In this document: positions 17,879 through 28,520 of the stretch, in pieces
Layout of the letters: every line of letters begins with the position of its first letter
Numbering within the stretch: the stretch's first letter is position 1
Assembly (NCBI RefSeq): GCF_013276795.1
Contig: NZ_VMLR01000004.1
Coordinates: 1-64,000 of the forward strand
Direction: 5' to 3'
Source: Streptococcus sp. 2342
GTDB lineage: Bacteria > Bacillota > Bacilli > Lactobacillales > Streptococcaceae
Length of the DNA stretch: 64,000 bases
The notes under the pieces: model-generated
Told to the model about the DNA's origin: nothing
Database searches by the model: none
The model's input: only the letters and a program-made list of their open reading frames with translations
Position numbers and translations under genes: made by a program

Positions 17879-18755
17879 AATTGAAACTGGTGGCCTGCGT
17901 TTAGATAAGGCTTTGTCAGATTTGACAGAATTATCACGCAGTCTCGCGAATGAACAAATTAAATCAGGCCAGGTCTTGGTCAATGGCCAAGTCAAGAAAG
18001 CTAAATACACTGTCCAAGAGGGCGATGTCGTCACTTACCATGTGCCAGAACCAGAGGTTTTAGAGTATGTAGCTGAGAATCTTCCGCTAGAAATCATCTA
18101 CCAAGATGAGGATGTGGCTGTCGTTAACAAGCCTCAGGGGATGGTGGTGCATCCGAGTGCTGGTCATACTAGTGGAACTCTGGTAAATGCCCTTATGTAC
18201 CATATTAAGGACTTGTCGGGTATCAATGGGGTTCTGCGTCCAGGAATTGTTCATCGTATTGATAAGGATACATCAGGCCTTCTCATGATTGCTAAAAATG
18301 ATGAGGCGCATCTAGCACTTGCCCAAGAACTGAAAGATAAAAAGTCTCTCCGCAAATATTGGACGATTGTTCATGGAAATCTTCCAAATGATCGCGGTGT
18401 GATTGAAGCACCCATTGGTCGAAGTGAAAAAGACCGTAAGAAACAGGCTGTGACTGCTAAAGGGAAGCCTGCAGTGACCCGTTTCCACGTCTTGGAACGC
18501 TTTGGTGATTATAGCTTAGTGGAGTTACAACTGGAGACAGGGCGTACCCATCAAATCCGTGTTCACATGGCTTATATTGGTCATCCAGTCGCTGGTGATG
18601 AGGTCTATGGTCCTCGCAAGACTCTGAAAGGACATGGACAATTTCTTCATGCAAAGACCCTAGGCTTTACCCATCCACGAACAGGTGAGACCTTAGAATT
18701 TACAGCAGACATCCCAGAGATTTTTAAGGAAACTTTGGAGAGATTAAGGAAGTAA
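17868..18755 (+). CDS. rluD: Ribosomal large subunit pseudouridine synthase D
   Basis: 295 residues. An N-terminal S4 RNA-binding domain (GGLRLDKALSDL to VLVNGQVKKAKY) is followed by the RluA-type catalytic domain with the signature HRIDKDTSGLLMIAKN; the Asp of that motif is catalytic. GRTHQIRVH is also present. It isomerises uridines in helix 69 of 23S rRNA. AGAGGAAATAA precedes ATG 17868 inside lspA. It is followed two bases later by pce. Confidence 0.93.
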   Translation: MEIKIETGGLRLDKALSDLTELSRSLANEQIKSGQVLVNGQVKKAKYTVQEGDVVTYHVPEPEVLEYVAENLPLEIIYQDEDVAVVNKPQGMVVHPSAGHTSGTLVNALMYHIKDLSGINGVLRPGIVHRIDKDTSGLLMIAKNDEAHLALAQELKDKKSLRKYWTIVHGNLPNDRGVIEAPIGRSEKDRKKQAVTAKGKPAVTRFHVLERFGDYSLVELQLETGRTHQIRVHMAYIGHPVAGDEVYGPRKTLKGHGQFLHAKTLGFTHPRTGETLEFTADIPEIFKETLERLRK

Positions 18756-18757
18756 GA

Positions 18758-20641
18758 ATGAAAAAGAAATTGATTAGTTTAGCACTTGCAGGCGCTTTTT
18801 TAGGTTTATCATGGTATGGGAATGTTCAAGCTCAAGAAAGTTCAGGAAATAAAATCCACTTTATCAATGTTCAAGAAGGTGGCAGTGATGCGATTATTCT
18901 TGAAAGCAATGGACATTTTGCCATGGTGGATACAGGAGAAGATTATGATTTCCCAGACGGTAGTGATTCTCGCTATCCATGGAGAGAAGGAATTGAAACG
19001 TCTTATAAGCATGTTCTAACAGACCGTGTCTTTCGTCGTTTGAAGGAATTGGGTGTCCAAAAACTTGATTTTATTTTGGTGACCCATACCCACAGTGATC
19101 ATATTGGAAATGTTGATGAATTACTGTCTACCTATCCAGTTGACCGAGTCTATCTTAAAAAATATAGTGATAGTCGTATTACTAATTCTGAACGTCTATG
19201 GGATAATCTGTATGGCTACGATAAGGTTTTACAGACTGCCGCCGAAAAAGGTGTTTCAGTTATTCAAAACATTACACAAGGAGATGCTCATTTTCAGTTT
19301 GGGGACATGGATATTCAACTCTATAACTATGAAAATGAAACTGATTCATCAGGTGAATTAAAGAAAATTTGGGATGACAATTCTAATTCTTTGATTAGTG
19401 TAGTGAAAGTCAATGGTAAGAAAATTTACCTTGGGGGCGACTTAGATAATGTGCATGGAGCGGAAGATAAGTATGGACCTCTCATTGGAAAAGTTGATTT
19501 GATGAAGTTTAATCATCACCATGATACAAACAAATCAAATACCAAGGATTTCATTAAAAATTTGAGTCCGAGTTTGATTGTTCAAACTTCGGATAGTCTA
19601 CCTTGGAAAAATGGTGTTGATAGTGAGTATGTTAATTGGCTCAAAGAACGAGGAATTGAGAGGATCAACGCAGCCAGCAAAGACTATGATGCAACAGTTT
19701 TTGATATTCGAAAAGACGGTTTAGTAAACATTTCAACTTCCTACAAGCCGATTCCAAGTTTTCAAGCTGGCTGGCATAAGAGTGCGTATGGGAATTGGTG
19801 GTATCAAGCACCTGATTCTACAGGAGAGTATGCTGTCGGTTGGAATGAAATCGAAGGTGAATGGTATTACTTCAACCAAACGGGTATCTTGTTACAGAAT
19901 CAATGGAAAAAATGGAACAATCGTTGGTTCTATTTGACAGACTCTGGTGCTTCTGCTAAAAATTGGAAGAAAATTGATGGAATTTGGTATTATTTCAACA
20001 AAGAAAATCAGATGGAAATTGGTTGGGTAAATACTGGAGGTCAGAACTATTATTTATCAAACAATGGCTCTATGAAGACAGGTTGGCTTCAATATAAGGG
20101 TCAATGGTATTATTTTGCTCCATCAGGGGAAATGAAAACGGGCTGGGTAAAAGATAAAGAAACCTGGTACTATATGGATTCTACTGGTATTATGAAGACA
20201 GGTGAAATAGAAGTTGCTGGACATCATTACTATCTAGAAGATTCAGGAGCTATGAAGCAAGGTTGGCTTAAAAAGGCAAACGATTGGTATTTCTATAAGG
20301 AAGACGGTTCACGAGCTGTGGGTTGGATCAAGGACAAGGATAAATGGTACTTCTTGAAAGAAAATGGTCAATTACTTGTGAACGGTAAGACACCAGAAGG
20401 CTATACTGTTGACTCAAGTGGTGTCTGGTTAGTGGATGTTCCAGTCGAAAAATCTGCTACAATTAAAACTACAAGTCATTCAGATTTAAAAGTATCCAAA
20501 GAAGTAGTGAAAAAGGATCTTGAAAATAAAGAAACGAGTCAACATGAAAGTGTTACAAGTTCTTCAACTAGTCAAGATTTGACATCATCAACTTCACAAA
20601 GCTCTGAAACGAGTACAAACAAATCGGAATCAGAACAGTAG
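18758..20641 (+). CDS. pce: Choline-binding phosphorylcholine esterase Pce/CbpE
   Basis: 627 residues, matching the pneumococcal protein in length. A signal peptide (1-25, ending VQAQ) is followed by a metallo-beta-lactamase-fold catalytic domain with the zinc motif His110-x-His112-x-Asp114-His115 and further ligands in GGDLDN and FNHHHD. From about residue 330 come roughly ten choline-binding repeats (G-W-x-YYF type), then a Ser/Thr-rich tail. It removes phosphorylcholine from teichoic acids at the cell surface while tethered to the same choline, which alters display of other choline-binding proteins and host interactions. It lies two bases after rluD and is followed by a terminator. Confidence 0.96.
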   Translation: MKKKLISLALAGAFLGLSWYGNVQAQESSGNKIHFINVQEGGSDAIILESNGHFAMVDTGEDYDFPDGSDSRYPWREGIETSYKHVLTDRVFRRLKELGVQKLDFILVTHTHSDHIGNVDELLSTYPVDRVYLKKYSDSRITNSERLWDNLYGYDKVLQTAAEKGVSVIQNITQGDAHFQFGDMDIQLYNYENETDSSGELKKIWDDNSNSLISVVKVNGKKIYLGGDLDNVHGAEDKYGPLIGKVDLMKFNHHHDTNKSNTKDFIKNLSPSLIVQTSDSLPWKNGVDSEYVNWLKERGIERINAASKDYDATVFDIRKDGLVNISTSYKPIPSFQAGWHKSAYGNWWYQAPDSTGEYAVGWNEIEGEWYYFNQTGILLQNQWKKWNNRWFYLTDSGASAKNWKKIDGIWYYFNKENQMEIGWVNTGGQNYYLSNNGSMKTGWLQYKGQWYYFAPSGEMKTGWVKDKETWYYMDSTGIMKTGEIEVAGHHYYLEDSGAMKQGWLKKANDWYFYKEDGSRAVGWIKDKDKWYFLKENGQLLVNGKTPEGYTVDSSGVWLVDVPVEKSATIKTTSHSDLKVSKEVVKKDLENKETSQHESVTSSSTSQDLTSSTSQSSETSTNKSESEQ

Positions 20642-20644
20642 TAA

Positions 20645-20672
20645 AAAAGAAGGTTTTAGGGCCTTCTTTTTC
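20645..20672 (+). terminator. pce terminator
   Basis: AAAAGAAGG-TTTTAGG-GCCTTCTTTTT, ending the LysR-lspA-rluD-pce unit. Confidence 0.85.
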
Positions 20673-20741
20673 CTATCAACTCTTTTCTATTTCCTGCCAT
20701 TCATGTTATAATGGATAAATATGAAGAATCGGAGTGAGACT

Positions 20742-21851
20742 ATGAAATACAAACGGATTGTCTTTAAGGTGGGGACTTCTTCTCTGACGAATGAGGATGG
20801 AAGTTTATCACGTAGTAAGGTAAAGGCTATTACCCAGCAGTTGGCTATGCTGCATGAAGCTGGTCATGAATTGATTTTGGTGTCTTCAGGTGCCATTGTT
20901 GCTGGTTTTGGAGCCTTAGGATTTAAAAAGCGTCCGACTAAGATTGCTGATAAACAGGCTTCAGCAGCGGTAGGGCAGGGGCTTTTGTTGGAAGAATACA
21001 CGACCAATCTTCTCTTGCGCCAAATCGTTTCTGCACAAATCTTGCTGACCCAGGATGATTTTGTGGACAAGCGCCGTTATAAAAATGCCCATCAGGCTTT
21101 GTCAGTTCTACTTAGCCGTGGAGCGATTCCTATCATCAATGAGAATGACAGTGTCGTTATTGATGAGCTCAAGGTTGGGGACAACGACACTCTAAGTGCT
21201 CAGGTAGCAGCCATGGTCCAAGCAGATCTTTTGGTTCTCTTGACAGATGTGGACGGTCTCTATACTGGAAATCCTAATTCAGACCCAAGAGCCAAACGTT
21301 TGGAGCGAATCGAGACCATCAATCGTGAGATTATTGATATGGCCGGTGGAGCAGGTTCGTCTAATGGTACAGGTGGCATGTTAACCAAAATCAAAGCTGC
21401 AACTATCGCGACAGAATCAGGAGTTCCTGTTTATATCTGCTCATCCTTGAAGTCAGATGCCATGATTGAGGCAGCTGAGGAGACAAAGGATGGTTCCTAC
21501 TTTGTTGCTCAAGAGAAGGGACTTCGTACCCAGAAACAATGGCTGGCCTTTTATGCTCAGAGTCAAGGTTCTATTTGGGTTGATAAAGGGGCTGCAGAAG
21601 CTCTCTCTCAACATGGAAAGAGTCTTCTCTTATCTGGTATCGTTGAAGCAGAAGGCGCCTTTTCTTACGGCGATATTGTGACAGTATTTGACAAGGAAAG
21701 TGGAAAATCACTTGGAAAAGGGCGTGTGCAATTTGGTGCATCTGCTTTGGAGGATATGTTGCGTTCTCAAAAAGCCAAGGGTGTCTTGATTCACCGTGAC
21801 GACTGGATTTCCATTACTCCTGAAATCCAACTACTCTTTACAGAATTTTAG
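20742..21851 (+). CDS. proB: Glutamate 5-kinase
   Basis: 369 residues. First step of proline synthesis: ATP-dependent phosphorylation of glutamate. The amino-acid kinase domain shows [20 protein letters not shown] and [12 protein letters not shown]; a C-terminal PUA domain (about 275-369) completes it. ATG 20742 is preferred over 20721 because CGGAG lies upstream of it and the standard N-terminus ([14 protein letters not shown]) begins there. An extended -10 TGTTATAAT at 20704-20712 drives proB-proA-proC. The whole route from glutamate to proline is thus in one operon. Confidence 0.97.
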   Translation: MKYKRIVFKVGTSSLTNEDGSLSRSKVKAITQQLAMLHEAGHELILVSSGAIVAGFGALGFKKRPTKIADKQASAAVGQGLLLEEYTTNLLLRQIVSAQILLTQDDFVDKRRYKNAHQALSVLLSRGAIPIINENDSVVIDELKVGDNDTLSAQVAAMVQADLLVLLTDVDGLYTGNPNSDPRAKRLERIETINREIIDMAGGAGSSNGTGGMLTKIKAATIATESGVPVYICSSLKSDAMIEAAEETKDGSYFVAQEKGLRTQKQWLAFYAQSQGSIWVDKGAAEALSQHGKSLLLSGIVEAEGAFSYGDIVTVFDKESGKSLGKGRVQFGASALEDMLRSQKAKGVLIHRDDWISITPEIQLLFTEF

Positions 21852-21860
21852 AGGTAAACT

Positions 21861-23123
21861 ATGGTCAGTACACAAGAACAATTTGAACAGGTACAGGCTG
21901 TTAAAAAATCGATTAACACAGCTAGTGAAGAAGTGAAGAACCAAGCCTTGCTAGCCGTGGCTGATCACTTACTAGCAGCTACTGAGGAGATTTTAGCGGC
22001 TAATGCCCTCGATATGGAAGCAGCAAAGGGTAAAATTTCAGATGTGATGCTGGATCGTCTTTATTTGGATGCAAGTCGTATAGAAGCAATGGCAAGAGGA
22101 ATTCGTGAAGTGGTTGCCTTACCAGATCCAATCGGTGAAGTTTTAGAAACCAATCATCTTGAAAATGGCTTGGTTATTACCAAGAAACGTGTGGCTATGG
22201 GGGTTATTGGTATTATCTATGAAAGTCGTCCAAATGTGACGTCTGACGCGGCTGCTTTGGCTCTCAAGAGTGGAAATGCAGTTGTTCTTCGTAGTGGGAA
22301 GGATGCCTATCAAACTGCCCATGCTATTGTCACAGCCTTGAAGAAGGGCTTGGAGATGACTACTATTCACCCAGATGTGATTCAACTGGTGGAAGATACT
22401 AGCCGAGAAAGTAGCTATGCTATGATGAAGGCCAAGGGCTATTTAGACCTTCTCATTCCTCGTGGAGGAGCTGGTTTGATCAATGCAGTGGTTGAGAATG
22501 CTATCGTACCTGTTATCGAGACAGGAACTGGGATTGTCCATGTCTATGTGGATAAGGATGCAGATGAAGACAAGGCTCTATTGATCATCAACAATGCTAA
22601 AACCAGTCGTCCTTCTGTTTGCAATGCCATGGAGGTTCTACTTGTTCATGAAGACAAAGCAGCAAGCTTCCTTCCTCGCTTGGAGCAAGTTCTAGTTGCA
22701 GAGCGTAAAGAAGCTGGGTTGGAACCAATTCAATTCCGACTTGATAGCAAAGCAAGTCAGTTTCTTTCAGGTCACGCAGCTGAAGCACAAGACTTTGACA
22801 CTGAGTTTTTAGACTATGTCCTAGCTGTTAAGGTTGTGAGCAGTTTAGAAGAAGCGGTTGCCCATATTGAAGCCCACAGTACCCATCATTCGGATGCCAT
22901 TATGACGGAAAATGCTGAAGCTGCAGCTTACTTTACAGATCAAGTGGACTCTGCAGCGGTTTATGTCAATGCCTCAACTCGTTTCACCGATGGTGGCCAA
23001 TTTGGACTTGGATGCGAAATGGGGATTTCAACTCAGAAATTGCACGCGCGTGGTCCAATGGGCTTGAAAGAGTTGACCAGCTACAAGTATGTGGTTGCTG
23101 GTGATGGGCAGATAAGGGAGTAA
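21861..23123 (+). CDS. proA: Glutamate-5-semialdehyde dehydrogenase (gamma-glutamyl phosphate reductase)
   Basis: 420 residues of the aldehyde dehydrogenase superfamily. It reduces the unstable gamma-glutamyl phosphate made by ProB to glutamate semialdehyde with NADPH. The catalytic Cys is in RPSVCNAME, and the family signature [22 protein letters not shown] is near the C-terminus. AGAGGTAAACT precedes the ATG. It follows proB by nine bases, consistent with channelling of the labile intermediate. Confidence 0.97.
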   Translation: MVSTQEQFEQVQAVKKSINTASEEVKNQALLAVADHLLAATEEILAANALDMEAAKGKISDVMLDRLYLDASRIEAMARGIREVVALPDPIGEVLETNHLENGLVITKKRVAMGVIGIIYESRPNVTSDAAALALKSGNAVVLRSGKDAYQTAHAIVTALKKGLEMTTIHPDVIQLVEDTSRESSYAMMKAKGYLDLLIPRGGAGLINAVVENAIVPVIETGTGIVHVYVDKDADEDKALLIINNAKTSRPSVCNAMEVLLVHEDKAASFLPRLEQVLVAERKEAGLEPIQFRLDSKASQFLSGHAAEAQDFDTEFLDYVLAVKVVSSLEEAVAHIEAHSTHHSDAIMTENAEAAAYFTDQVDSAAVYVNASTRFTDGGQFGLGCEMGISTQKLHARGPMGLKELTSYKYVVAGDGQIRE

Positions 23124-23126
23124 GAG

Positions 23127-23924
23127 ATGAAGATTGGATTTATCGGCTTGGGGAATATGGGTGCTAGCTTGGCCAAGGCTGTTTTGCAGGCTAAGACGGG
23201 TGATGACCTTCTCCTTGCCAATCGTAGCCAAGCCAAGGTAGATGCTTTCATTGCAGACTTTGGTGGTCAGGCTTCTAGCAATGACGAAATCTTTGCAGAA
23301 GCAGATGTGATTTTTCTAGGAGTGAAGCCTGCTCAGTTTTCTGAACTGCTTTCTCAATACCAGACCATCCTTGAAAAAAGAGAGAGCCTTCTTTTGATTT
23401 CTATGGCAGCTGGATTAACTTTAGAAAAACTAGCAAGTCTTATCCCAAGTCAACACCGAATTATTCGTATGATGCCAAATACCCCTGCTTCTATTGGTCA
23501 AGGAGTGATTAGTTATGCCTTGTCTCCTAATTGCAGGGCTGAGGACAGTGAGCTCTTTTGTCAGTTATTAGCAAATGCTGGTCTCTTGGTTGAACTAGGA
23601 GAAGGCTTAATCGATGCAGCGACAGGTCTTGCAGGCTGTGGGCCGGCCTTTGTCTATCTCTTTATTGAGGCCTTGGCAGATGCAGGTGTTCAGACTGGAT
23701 TGCCACGAGAAACAGCATTGAAAATGGCGGCTCAAACTGTGGTAGGAGCTGGGCAATTGGTCCTAGAAAGCCAAGAACATCCTGGGGTCTTGAAAGACCA
23801 AGTTTGTAGCCCAGGCGGTTCGACTATCGCTGCTGTAGCGAGCCTAGAAGCGCATGCTTTTCGAGGAACGGTCATGGATGCAGTTGGTCAAGCCTATAAA
23901 CGAACACAAGAACTAGGTAAATAA
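23127..23924 (+). CDS. proC: Pyrroline-5-carboxylate reductase
   Basis: 265 residues. Last step of proline synthesis: reduction of pyrroline-5-carboxylate with NAD(P)H. The N-terminal Rossmann motif is GFIGLGNMGASLAKA; RMMPNTPASIGQG and the C-terminal signature DQVCSPGGSTIAAVASLE are diagnostic. It starts three bases after the proA stop. Its stop codon is inside the 5' arm of the following terminator. Confidence 0.97.
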   Translation: MKIGFIGLGNMGASLAKAVLQAKTGDDLLLANRSQAKVDAFIADFGGQASSNDEIFAEADVIFLGVKPAQFSELLSQYQTILEKRESLLLISMAAGLTLEKLASLIPSQHRIIRMMPNTPASIGQGVISYALSPNCRAEDSELFCQLLANAGLLVELGEGLIDAATGLAGCGPAFVYLFIEALADAGVQTGLPRETALKMAAQTVVGAGQLVLESQEHPGVLKDQVCSPGGSTIAAVASLEAHAFRGTVMDAVGQAYKRTQELGK

Positions 23925-23949
23925 GAGGTGGCTTTGACTGCCTCTTTTA
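23923..23949 (+). terminator. proC terminator
   Basis: AAGAGG (from 23923) pairs with CCTCTT (23941-23946) and is followed by TTAT. The stem overlaps the proC stop codon. Confidence 0.6.
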
Positions 23950-23959
23950 TGGTGGTTGA

Positions 23960-24071
23960 TACTCTTCGAAAATCTCTTCAAACTGCGTCAGCTTCCATCT
24001 GCAACCTCAAAACAGTGTTTTTAGCAACCTGCGGTTAGCTTCCTAGTTTGCTCTTTGATTTTCATTGAGTA
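23960..24071 (+). repeat. BOX element (boxA, short or partial boxB, boxC)
   Basis: Plus orientation: TACTCTTCGAAAATCTCTTC (boxA), a shortened and diverged middle with AACAGTGTTTTTAGC, then boxC ending CTTTGATTTTCATTGAGTA. It is flanked by TGA on both sides (23957-23959, 24072-24074). It lies between the proC terminator and the tmk promoter. Confidence 0.9.
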
Positions 24072-24152
24072 TGAAATGAGAAGACAAAAAGATTGTCACA
24101 AACCCCTATTTTTTTGATAGAATAGAAGTAGTAAAAAAGAAATGAGTTAGAC

Positions 24153-24791
24153 ATGTCAAAAGGATTTTTAGTCTCTCTTGAGGGACCAGAGGGAGCAGGA
24201 AAGACCAGTGTTTTAGAGGCTCTGCTCCCAATTTTAGAGGAAAAAGGGATAGAGGTGCTGACGACCCGTGAACCTGGCGGAGTCTTGATAGGAGAGAAGA
24301 TTCGGGAAGTGATTCTGGATCCAAGTCATACTCAGATGGATGCTAAAACAGAGCTATTGCTCTATATCGCTAGTCGCAGACAGCACTTGGTGGAAAAAGT
24401 TCTTCCAGCACTTGAAGATGGCAAGTTGGTCATTATGGACCGCTTCATCGATAGTTCTCTTGCATATCAGGGATTTGGTCGTGGCTTGGATATTGACGCC
24501 ATTGACTGGCTCAATCAGTTTGCGACAGATGGCCTTAAACCTGATTTGACACTCTATTTTGACATCGAGGTGGAAGAAGGACTGGCTCGCATTGCTGCTA
24601 ATAGCAATCGTGAGATCAATCGTTTGGATTTGGAAGGGTTGGACTTGCATAAAAAAGTTCGTCAAGGCTACCTTTCTCTTCTGTACAAAGAAGGAAATCG
24701 CATTGTCAAGATTGATGCTAGTCTCCCTTTGGAGCAAGTTGTGGAAACTACCAAGGCTGTCTTGTTTGACAGAATGGGCTTGGCCAAATGA
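24153..24791 (+). CDS. tmk: Thymidylate kinase
   Basis: 212 residues. It phosphorylates dTMP to dTDP. Walker A is GPEGAGKT at residues 11-18; [12 protein letters not shown] is the DRY-type thymidylate-binding motif. The promoter TGATAGAAT lies at 24115-24123, just after the BOX. It overlaps holB by 4 bp (ATGA). The group tmk-holB-yabA-rsmI is a standard Firmicutes replication cluster. Confidence 0.97.
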   Translation: MSKGFLVSLEGPEGAGKTSVLEALLPILEEKGIEVLTTREPGGVLIGEKIREVILDPSHTQMDAKTELLLYIASRRQHLVEKVLPALEDGKLVIMDRFIDSSLAYQGFGRGLDIDAIDWLNQFATDGLKPDLTLYFDIEVEEGLARIAANSNREINRLDLEGLDLHKKVRQGYLSLLYKEGNRIVKIDASLPLEQVVETTKAVLFDRMGLAK

Positions 24792-25678
24792 AACAAGATC
24801 AACTAAAGGCTTGGCAGCCAGATCAGTTTGACAGCTTTGTCCATATCTTGGAGCAAAATCAGCTCAATCACGCCTATCTCTTTTCAGGTTTCTTTGGAAG
24901 TTTGGAAATGGCGCAGTTTTTGGCTAAGAGCCTTTTTTGTACAGATAAAGTAGGTGTTTTACCATGTGAGAAATGCCGAAATTGTAATCTGATTGAACAG
25001 GGAGAATTTCCCGATGTCACCTTGATTAAGCCAGTCAATCAGGTCATCAAGACAGAACGCATTCGAGAATTGGTGGGCCAGTTTTCTCAAGCAGGGATTG
25101 AAAGCCAGCAACAGGTCTTTATTATCGAGCAAGCTGATAAAATGCATCCTAACGCAGCTAATTCTCTGCTCAAGGTCATCGAAGAACCCCAGAGTGAGGT
25201 TTACATTTTCTTCTTGACCAGCGATGAAGAAAAGATTTTACCGACAATTCGAAGTCGGACCCAGATTTTCCACTTTAAAAAGCAGGAAGAGAAGCTCATC
25301 TTGCTCTTAGAACAAATGGGACTGGTTAAGAAAAAAGCGACTCTTTTAGCCCAGTTTAGTCAATCGCGAGCTGAAGCAGAAAAGTTGGCTAATCAGGCAG
25401 GCTTTTGGACCTTGGTCGATGAAAGTGAACGCCTGCTGACTTGGTTAGTAGCTAAGAAAAAAGAAAGTTATCTGCAGGTTGCTAAACTAGCTAGCTTGGC
25501 AGATGACAAGGAAAAACAAGATCAGGTTTTACGGATTCTTGAAGTCCTCTGTGGGCAGGACCTCCTGCAAGCAAGAGTAAGAGTGATTCTACAAGATTTG
25601 CTAGAAGCCAGAAAAATGTGGCAAGCCAATGTCAGCTTTCAAAATGCCATGGAATATCTGGTCTTGAAAGAAATGTAA
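24788..25678 (+). CDS. holB: DNA polymerase III subunit delta'
   Basis: 296 residues, the clamp-loader AAA+ subunit delta'. [16 protein letters not shown] stands where a Walker A would be but lacks the GKT, as is normal for the non-hydrolysing delta'. The zinc-binding CEKCRNC is present, as is [10 protein letters not shown] (SRC-type region). It works with tau/gamma and delta to load the beta clamp. It overlaps tmk by 4 bp. Confidence 0.93.
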   Translation: MKQDQLKAWQPDQFDSFVHILEQNQLNHAYLFSGFFGSLEMAQFLAKSLFCTDKVGVLPCEKCRNCNLIEQGEFPDVTLIKPVNQVIKTERIRELVGQFSQAGIESQQQVFIIEQADKMHPNAANSLLKVIEEPQSEVYIFFLTSDEEKILPTIRSRTQIFHFKKQEEKLILLLEQMGLVKKKATLLAQFSQSRAEAEKLANQAGFWTLVDESERLLTWLVAKKKESYLQVAKLASLADDKEKQDQVLRILEVLCGQDLLQARVRVILQDLLEARKMWQANVSFQNAMEYLVLKEM

Positions 25679-25717
25679 ACTCAAAAATGAATGATAAAGA
25701 AAGGAAAGGGCTGGTTT

Positions 25718-26035
25718 ATGGACAAAAAAGAATTATTTGACGCGCTGGACGATTTTTCCCAACAGTTATTGGTGACCTTGGCCGATGTGGAAGCCATCAA
25801 GAAAAATCTCAAGAGCCTAGTAGAAGAAAATACAGCTCTTCGCTTGGAAAATAGTAAGTTGCGAGAACGCTTGGGTGAGGTGGAAGCAGATGCTCCTGTC
25901 AAGGCCAAACATGTTCGCGAAAGTGTCCGTCGCATATACCGTGATGGATTTCACGTTTGTAATGATTTTTATGGACAACGTCGAGAGCAGGACGAGGAAT
26001 GTATGTTCTGTGACGAGTTGTTATATAGGGAGTAA
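25718..26035 (+). CDS. yabA: Replication initiation control protein YabA
   Basis: 105 residues. The N-terminal half (about 1-60) is a leucine-zipper-like coiled coil that tetramerises; the C-terminal half carries a zinc site, His-x-Cys then CMFC (HVCNDFYG...EECMFC). YabA binds DnaA and the beta clamp (DnaN) and restrains initiation. ATG 25718 follows AAGGAAAGGG; an upstream in-frame start (25691) would add nine residues not expected in the family. It lies between holB and rsmI as in Bacillus and other streptococci. Confidence 0.92.
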
Positions 26036-26037
26036 GC

Positions 26038-26907
26038 ATGCAGATTCAAAAAAGTTTTAAGGGGCAGTCTCCCTACGGCAAGCTGTACCTAGTGGCAACG
26101 CCGATTGGCAATCTAGATGATATGACCTTTCGAGCCATCCAAACCTTGAAAGAAGTGGATTGGATTGCAGCTGAGGACACGCGCAATACAGGGCTTTTGC
26201 TCAAACATTTTGATATTTCCACCAAGCAGATCAGTTTTCATGAGCACAATGCCAAGGAAAAGATTCCTGATTTGATTGGTTTCCTGAAAGCAGGACAAAG
26301 TATTGCTCAGGTATCGGATGCAGGTTTGCCTAGTATCTCAGACCCTGGTCATGATTTAGTCAAGGCAGCTATTGAGGAAGATATTGCGGTTGTGACTGTT
26401 CCAGGTGCCTCTGCAGGAATTTCTGCCTTGATTGCCAGTGGTTTGGCGCCACAGCCACATATCTTTTATGGTTTTTTACCGAGAAAATCAGGCCAACAAA
26501 AGCAATTTTTCGACTCGAAAAAAGACTATCCTGAAACACAAATTTTCTATGAATCACCTCATCGTGTAGCAGACACGTTGGAAAATATGTTAGAAGTCTA
26601 CGGTGACCGCTCGGTGGTCTTGGTTAGAGAATTGACAAAGATTTACGAAGAATACCAACGAGGTACAATTTCTGAATTACTGGAAAGCATCTCTGAAACG
26701 TCTCTCAAGGGTGAATGTCTTCTGATTGTTGAAGGTGCCAGTCAGGATGTGGAGGAAAAAGACGAGGAAGACTTGTTCGTAGAAATCCAAGCCCGTATCC
26801 AGCAAGGCATGAAGAAAAATCAAGCTATTAAGGAAGTAGCTAAGATTTACCAGTGGAATAAGAGTCAACTCTACGCTGCCTACCACGATTGGGAAGAAAA
26901 TCAATAA
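26038..26907 (+). CDS. rsmI: 16S rRNA 2'-O-methyltransferase RsmI
   Basis: 289 residues of the tetrapyrrole methylase fold. It methylates the ribose of C1402 in 16S rRNA together with RsmH. Motifs LVATPIGNLDDMTFRAI near residue 20, EDTRNTG, SDAGLPSISDPG and VPGASAG are all diagnostic. It starts two bases after yabA stops and ends the operon at a strong terminator. Confidence 0.96.
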   Translation: MQIQKSFKGQSPYGKLYLVATPIGNLDDMTFRAIQTLKEVDWIAAEDTRNTGLLLKHFDISTKQISFHEHNAKEKIPDLIGFLKAGQSIAQVSDAGLPSISDPGHDLVKAAIEEDIAVVTVPGASAGISALIASGLAPQPHIFYGFLPRKSGQQKQFFDSKKDYPETQIFYESPHRVADTLENMLEVYGDRSVVLVRELTKIYEEYQRGTISELLESISETSLKGECLLIVEGASQDVEEKDEEDLFVEIQARIQQGMKKNQAIKEVAKIYQWNKSQLYAAYHDWEENQ

Positions 26908-26918
26908 AATGACTAAAC

Positions 26919-26946
26919 AGGGAAGTTTGCCTTCTTCCCTTTTTTT
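26919..26946 (+). terminator. rsmI terminator
   Basis: GGGAAG-TTTGCCTT-CTTCCC followed by seven T. Confidence 0.88.
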
Positions 26947-26954
26947 GTTATACT
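26946..26954 (+). promoter_or_regulatory. trmFO promoter
   Basis: Extended -10 TGTTATACT, immediately after the rsmI T-run. It implies a leader of about 140 nt before trmFO. Confidence 0.6.
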
Positions 26955-26981
26955 AGTAGAAGAAAAAATTAGAAAGATTTG

Positions 26982-27086
26982 TGGGAGTGAAAAAGTCTGG
27001 GGGACTTTTTCACCCTGAGCCAAGAAATTCGAAAACTCTTAAGTCCGATTGGCTTTTTCAATGTGAACCTTGTCTTCACACTCCCA
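26982..27086 (+). ncRNA. Structured 5' leader of trmFO, family unknown
   Basis: A closing helix TGGGAGTG (26982-26989)/CACTCCCA (27079-27086) encloses an 11-bp hairpin GTGAAAAAGTC/GACTTTTTCAC (26987-26997/27003-27013) and a hairpin AGCCAA/TTGGCT (27018-27023/27049-27054) followed by TTTTT. The first inner hairpin shares GTG with the closing helix, so the two are partly exclusive. The ribosome-binding AGAGG starts at 27088, right after the closing helix. I do not recognise a named RNA family. Confidence 0.5.
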
Positions 27087-27102
27087 AAGAGGTATTAGTG
27101 TC

Positions 27103-28437
27103 GTGTCTCAATCTTATATCAATGTTATCGGTGCTGGTTTGGCAGGTTCTGAAGCAGCCTACCAAATTGCAGAACGTGGTATTCCAGTTAAACTTTATGA
27201 AATGCGTGGTGTCAAGTCAACACCTCAACACAAAACAGACAATTTTGCTGAGTTGGTTTGTTCCAATTCCCTACGTGGGGATGCTTTGACCAATGCTGTC
27301 GGGCTACTCAAGGAAGAAATGCGCCGCTTGGGTTCTGTCATTTTGGAATCAGCAGAAGCTACACGTGTTCCTGCAGGCGGTGCCCTTGCGGTGGATCGCG
27401 ATGGTTTCTCCCAAATGGTGACCGAAAAAGTAGCCAATCATCCCTTAATCGAAGTAGTGCGTGATGAGATTACAGAATTGCCGACGGATGTTATTACGGT
27501 TGTCGCTACTGGTCCTTTGACCAGCAATGCCCTAGCTGAGAAGATTCATGCCCTTAATGACGGCGATGGCTTCTATTTCTACGATGCGGCAGCGCCTATT
27601 ATCGACGTCAACACTATCGATATGAGCAAGGTTTATCTTAAGTCTCGTTATGATAAGGGGGAAGCGGCCTACCTCAATGCCCCTATGACCAAGCAAGAGT
27701 TTATGGATTTCCATGAAGCCTTGGTCAATGCGGAAGAAGCACCGCTCAATTCTTTTGAAAAAGAAAAGTACTTTGAAGGCTGTATGCCTATCGAAGTCAT
27801 GGCCAAACGAGGTATTAAAACCATGCTTTATGGTCCTATGAAACCAGTCGGTTTGGAGTATCCAGATGACTACACAGGACCTCGTGATGGAGAATTTAAA
27901 ACACCGTACGCGGTGGTTCAGCTTCGTCAGGACAATGCAGCTGGTAGCCTCTACAATATTGTTGGTTTCCAGACCCACCTCAAATGGGGAGAACAAAAGC
28001 GTGTCTTCCAAATGATTCCAGGTCTTGAAAATGCTGAGTTTGTTCGTTATGGTGTTATGCACCGCAATTCTTACATGGATTCACCAAATCTTCTTGAACA
28101 GACTTACCGTTCTAAGAAACAACCAAATCTCTTCTTTGCTGGTCAGATGACGGGTGTAGAGGGTTATGTTGAATCAGCGGCGTCAGGCTTAGTTGCGGGA
28201 ATTAACGCGGCTCGTCTTTTCAAGGGAGAAAGCGAGGCTATTTTCCCAGAGACGACGGCTATCGGAAGCTTAGCTCATTACATCACCCATGCCGACAGCA
28301 AACATTTCCAACCAATGAATGTCAATTTTGGGATCATCAAGGAGTTGGAAGGCGAGCGTATCCGTGATAAGAAGGCTCGTTATGAAAAAATTGCAGAGCG
28401 TGCTCTTAGCGACTTAGAGGAATTTTTAACTGTCTAA
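27103..28437 (+). CDS. trmFO: Folate-dependent tRNA (uracil-5-)-methyltransferase TrmFO
   Basis: 444 residues. It makes m5U54 in the T-loop of tRNA using methylenetetrahydrofolate and FADH2. The N-terminal FAD-binding motif is [20 protein letters not shown]; the catalytic and substrate cysteines are in [10 protein letters not shown] and [24 protein letters not shown] near the C-terminus is typical. The start is GTG 27103 ([10 protein letters not shown]), supported by AGAGG at 27088 and by the family N-terminus. Earlier in-frame codons fall inside the structured leader. Formerly annotated Gid. Confidence 0.96.
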   Translation: MSQSYINVIGAGLAGSEAAYQIAERGIPVKLYEMRGVKSTPQHKTDNFAELVCSNSLRGDALTNAVGLLKEEMRRLGSVILESAEATRVPAGGALAVDRDGFSQMVTEKVANHPLIEVVRDEITELPTDVITVVATGPLTSNALAEKIHALNDGDGFYFYDAAAPIIDVNTIDMSKVYLKSRYDKGEAAYLNAPMTKQEFMDFHEALVNAEEAPLNSFEKEKYFEGCMPIEVMAKRGIKTMLYGPMKPVGLEYPDDYTGPRDGEFKTPYAVVQLRQDNAAGSLYNIVGFQTHLKWGEQKRVFQMIPGLENAEFVRYGVMHRNSYMDSPNLLEQTYRSKKQPNLFFAGQMTGVEGYVESAASGLVAGINAARLFKGESEAIFPETTAIGSLAHYITHADSKHFQPMNVNFGIIKELEGERIRDKKARYEKIAERALSDLEEFLTV

Positions 28438-28520
28438 TTTTTTTCAAAGAATTGCTCATGATACTATAAAAATCTTAGAAATTGTGATAAAATAGGTAGG
28501 ATAAAAGAAGGAGAGTGAAA

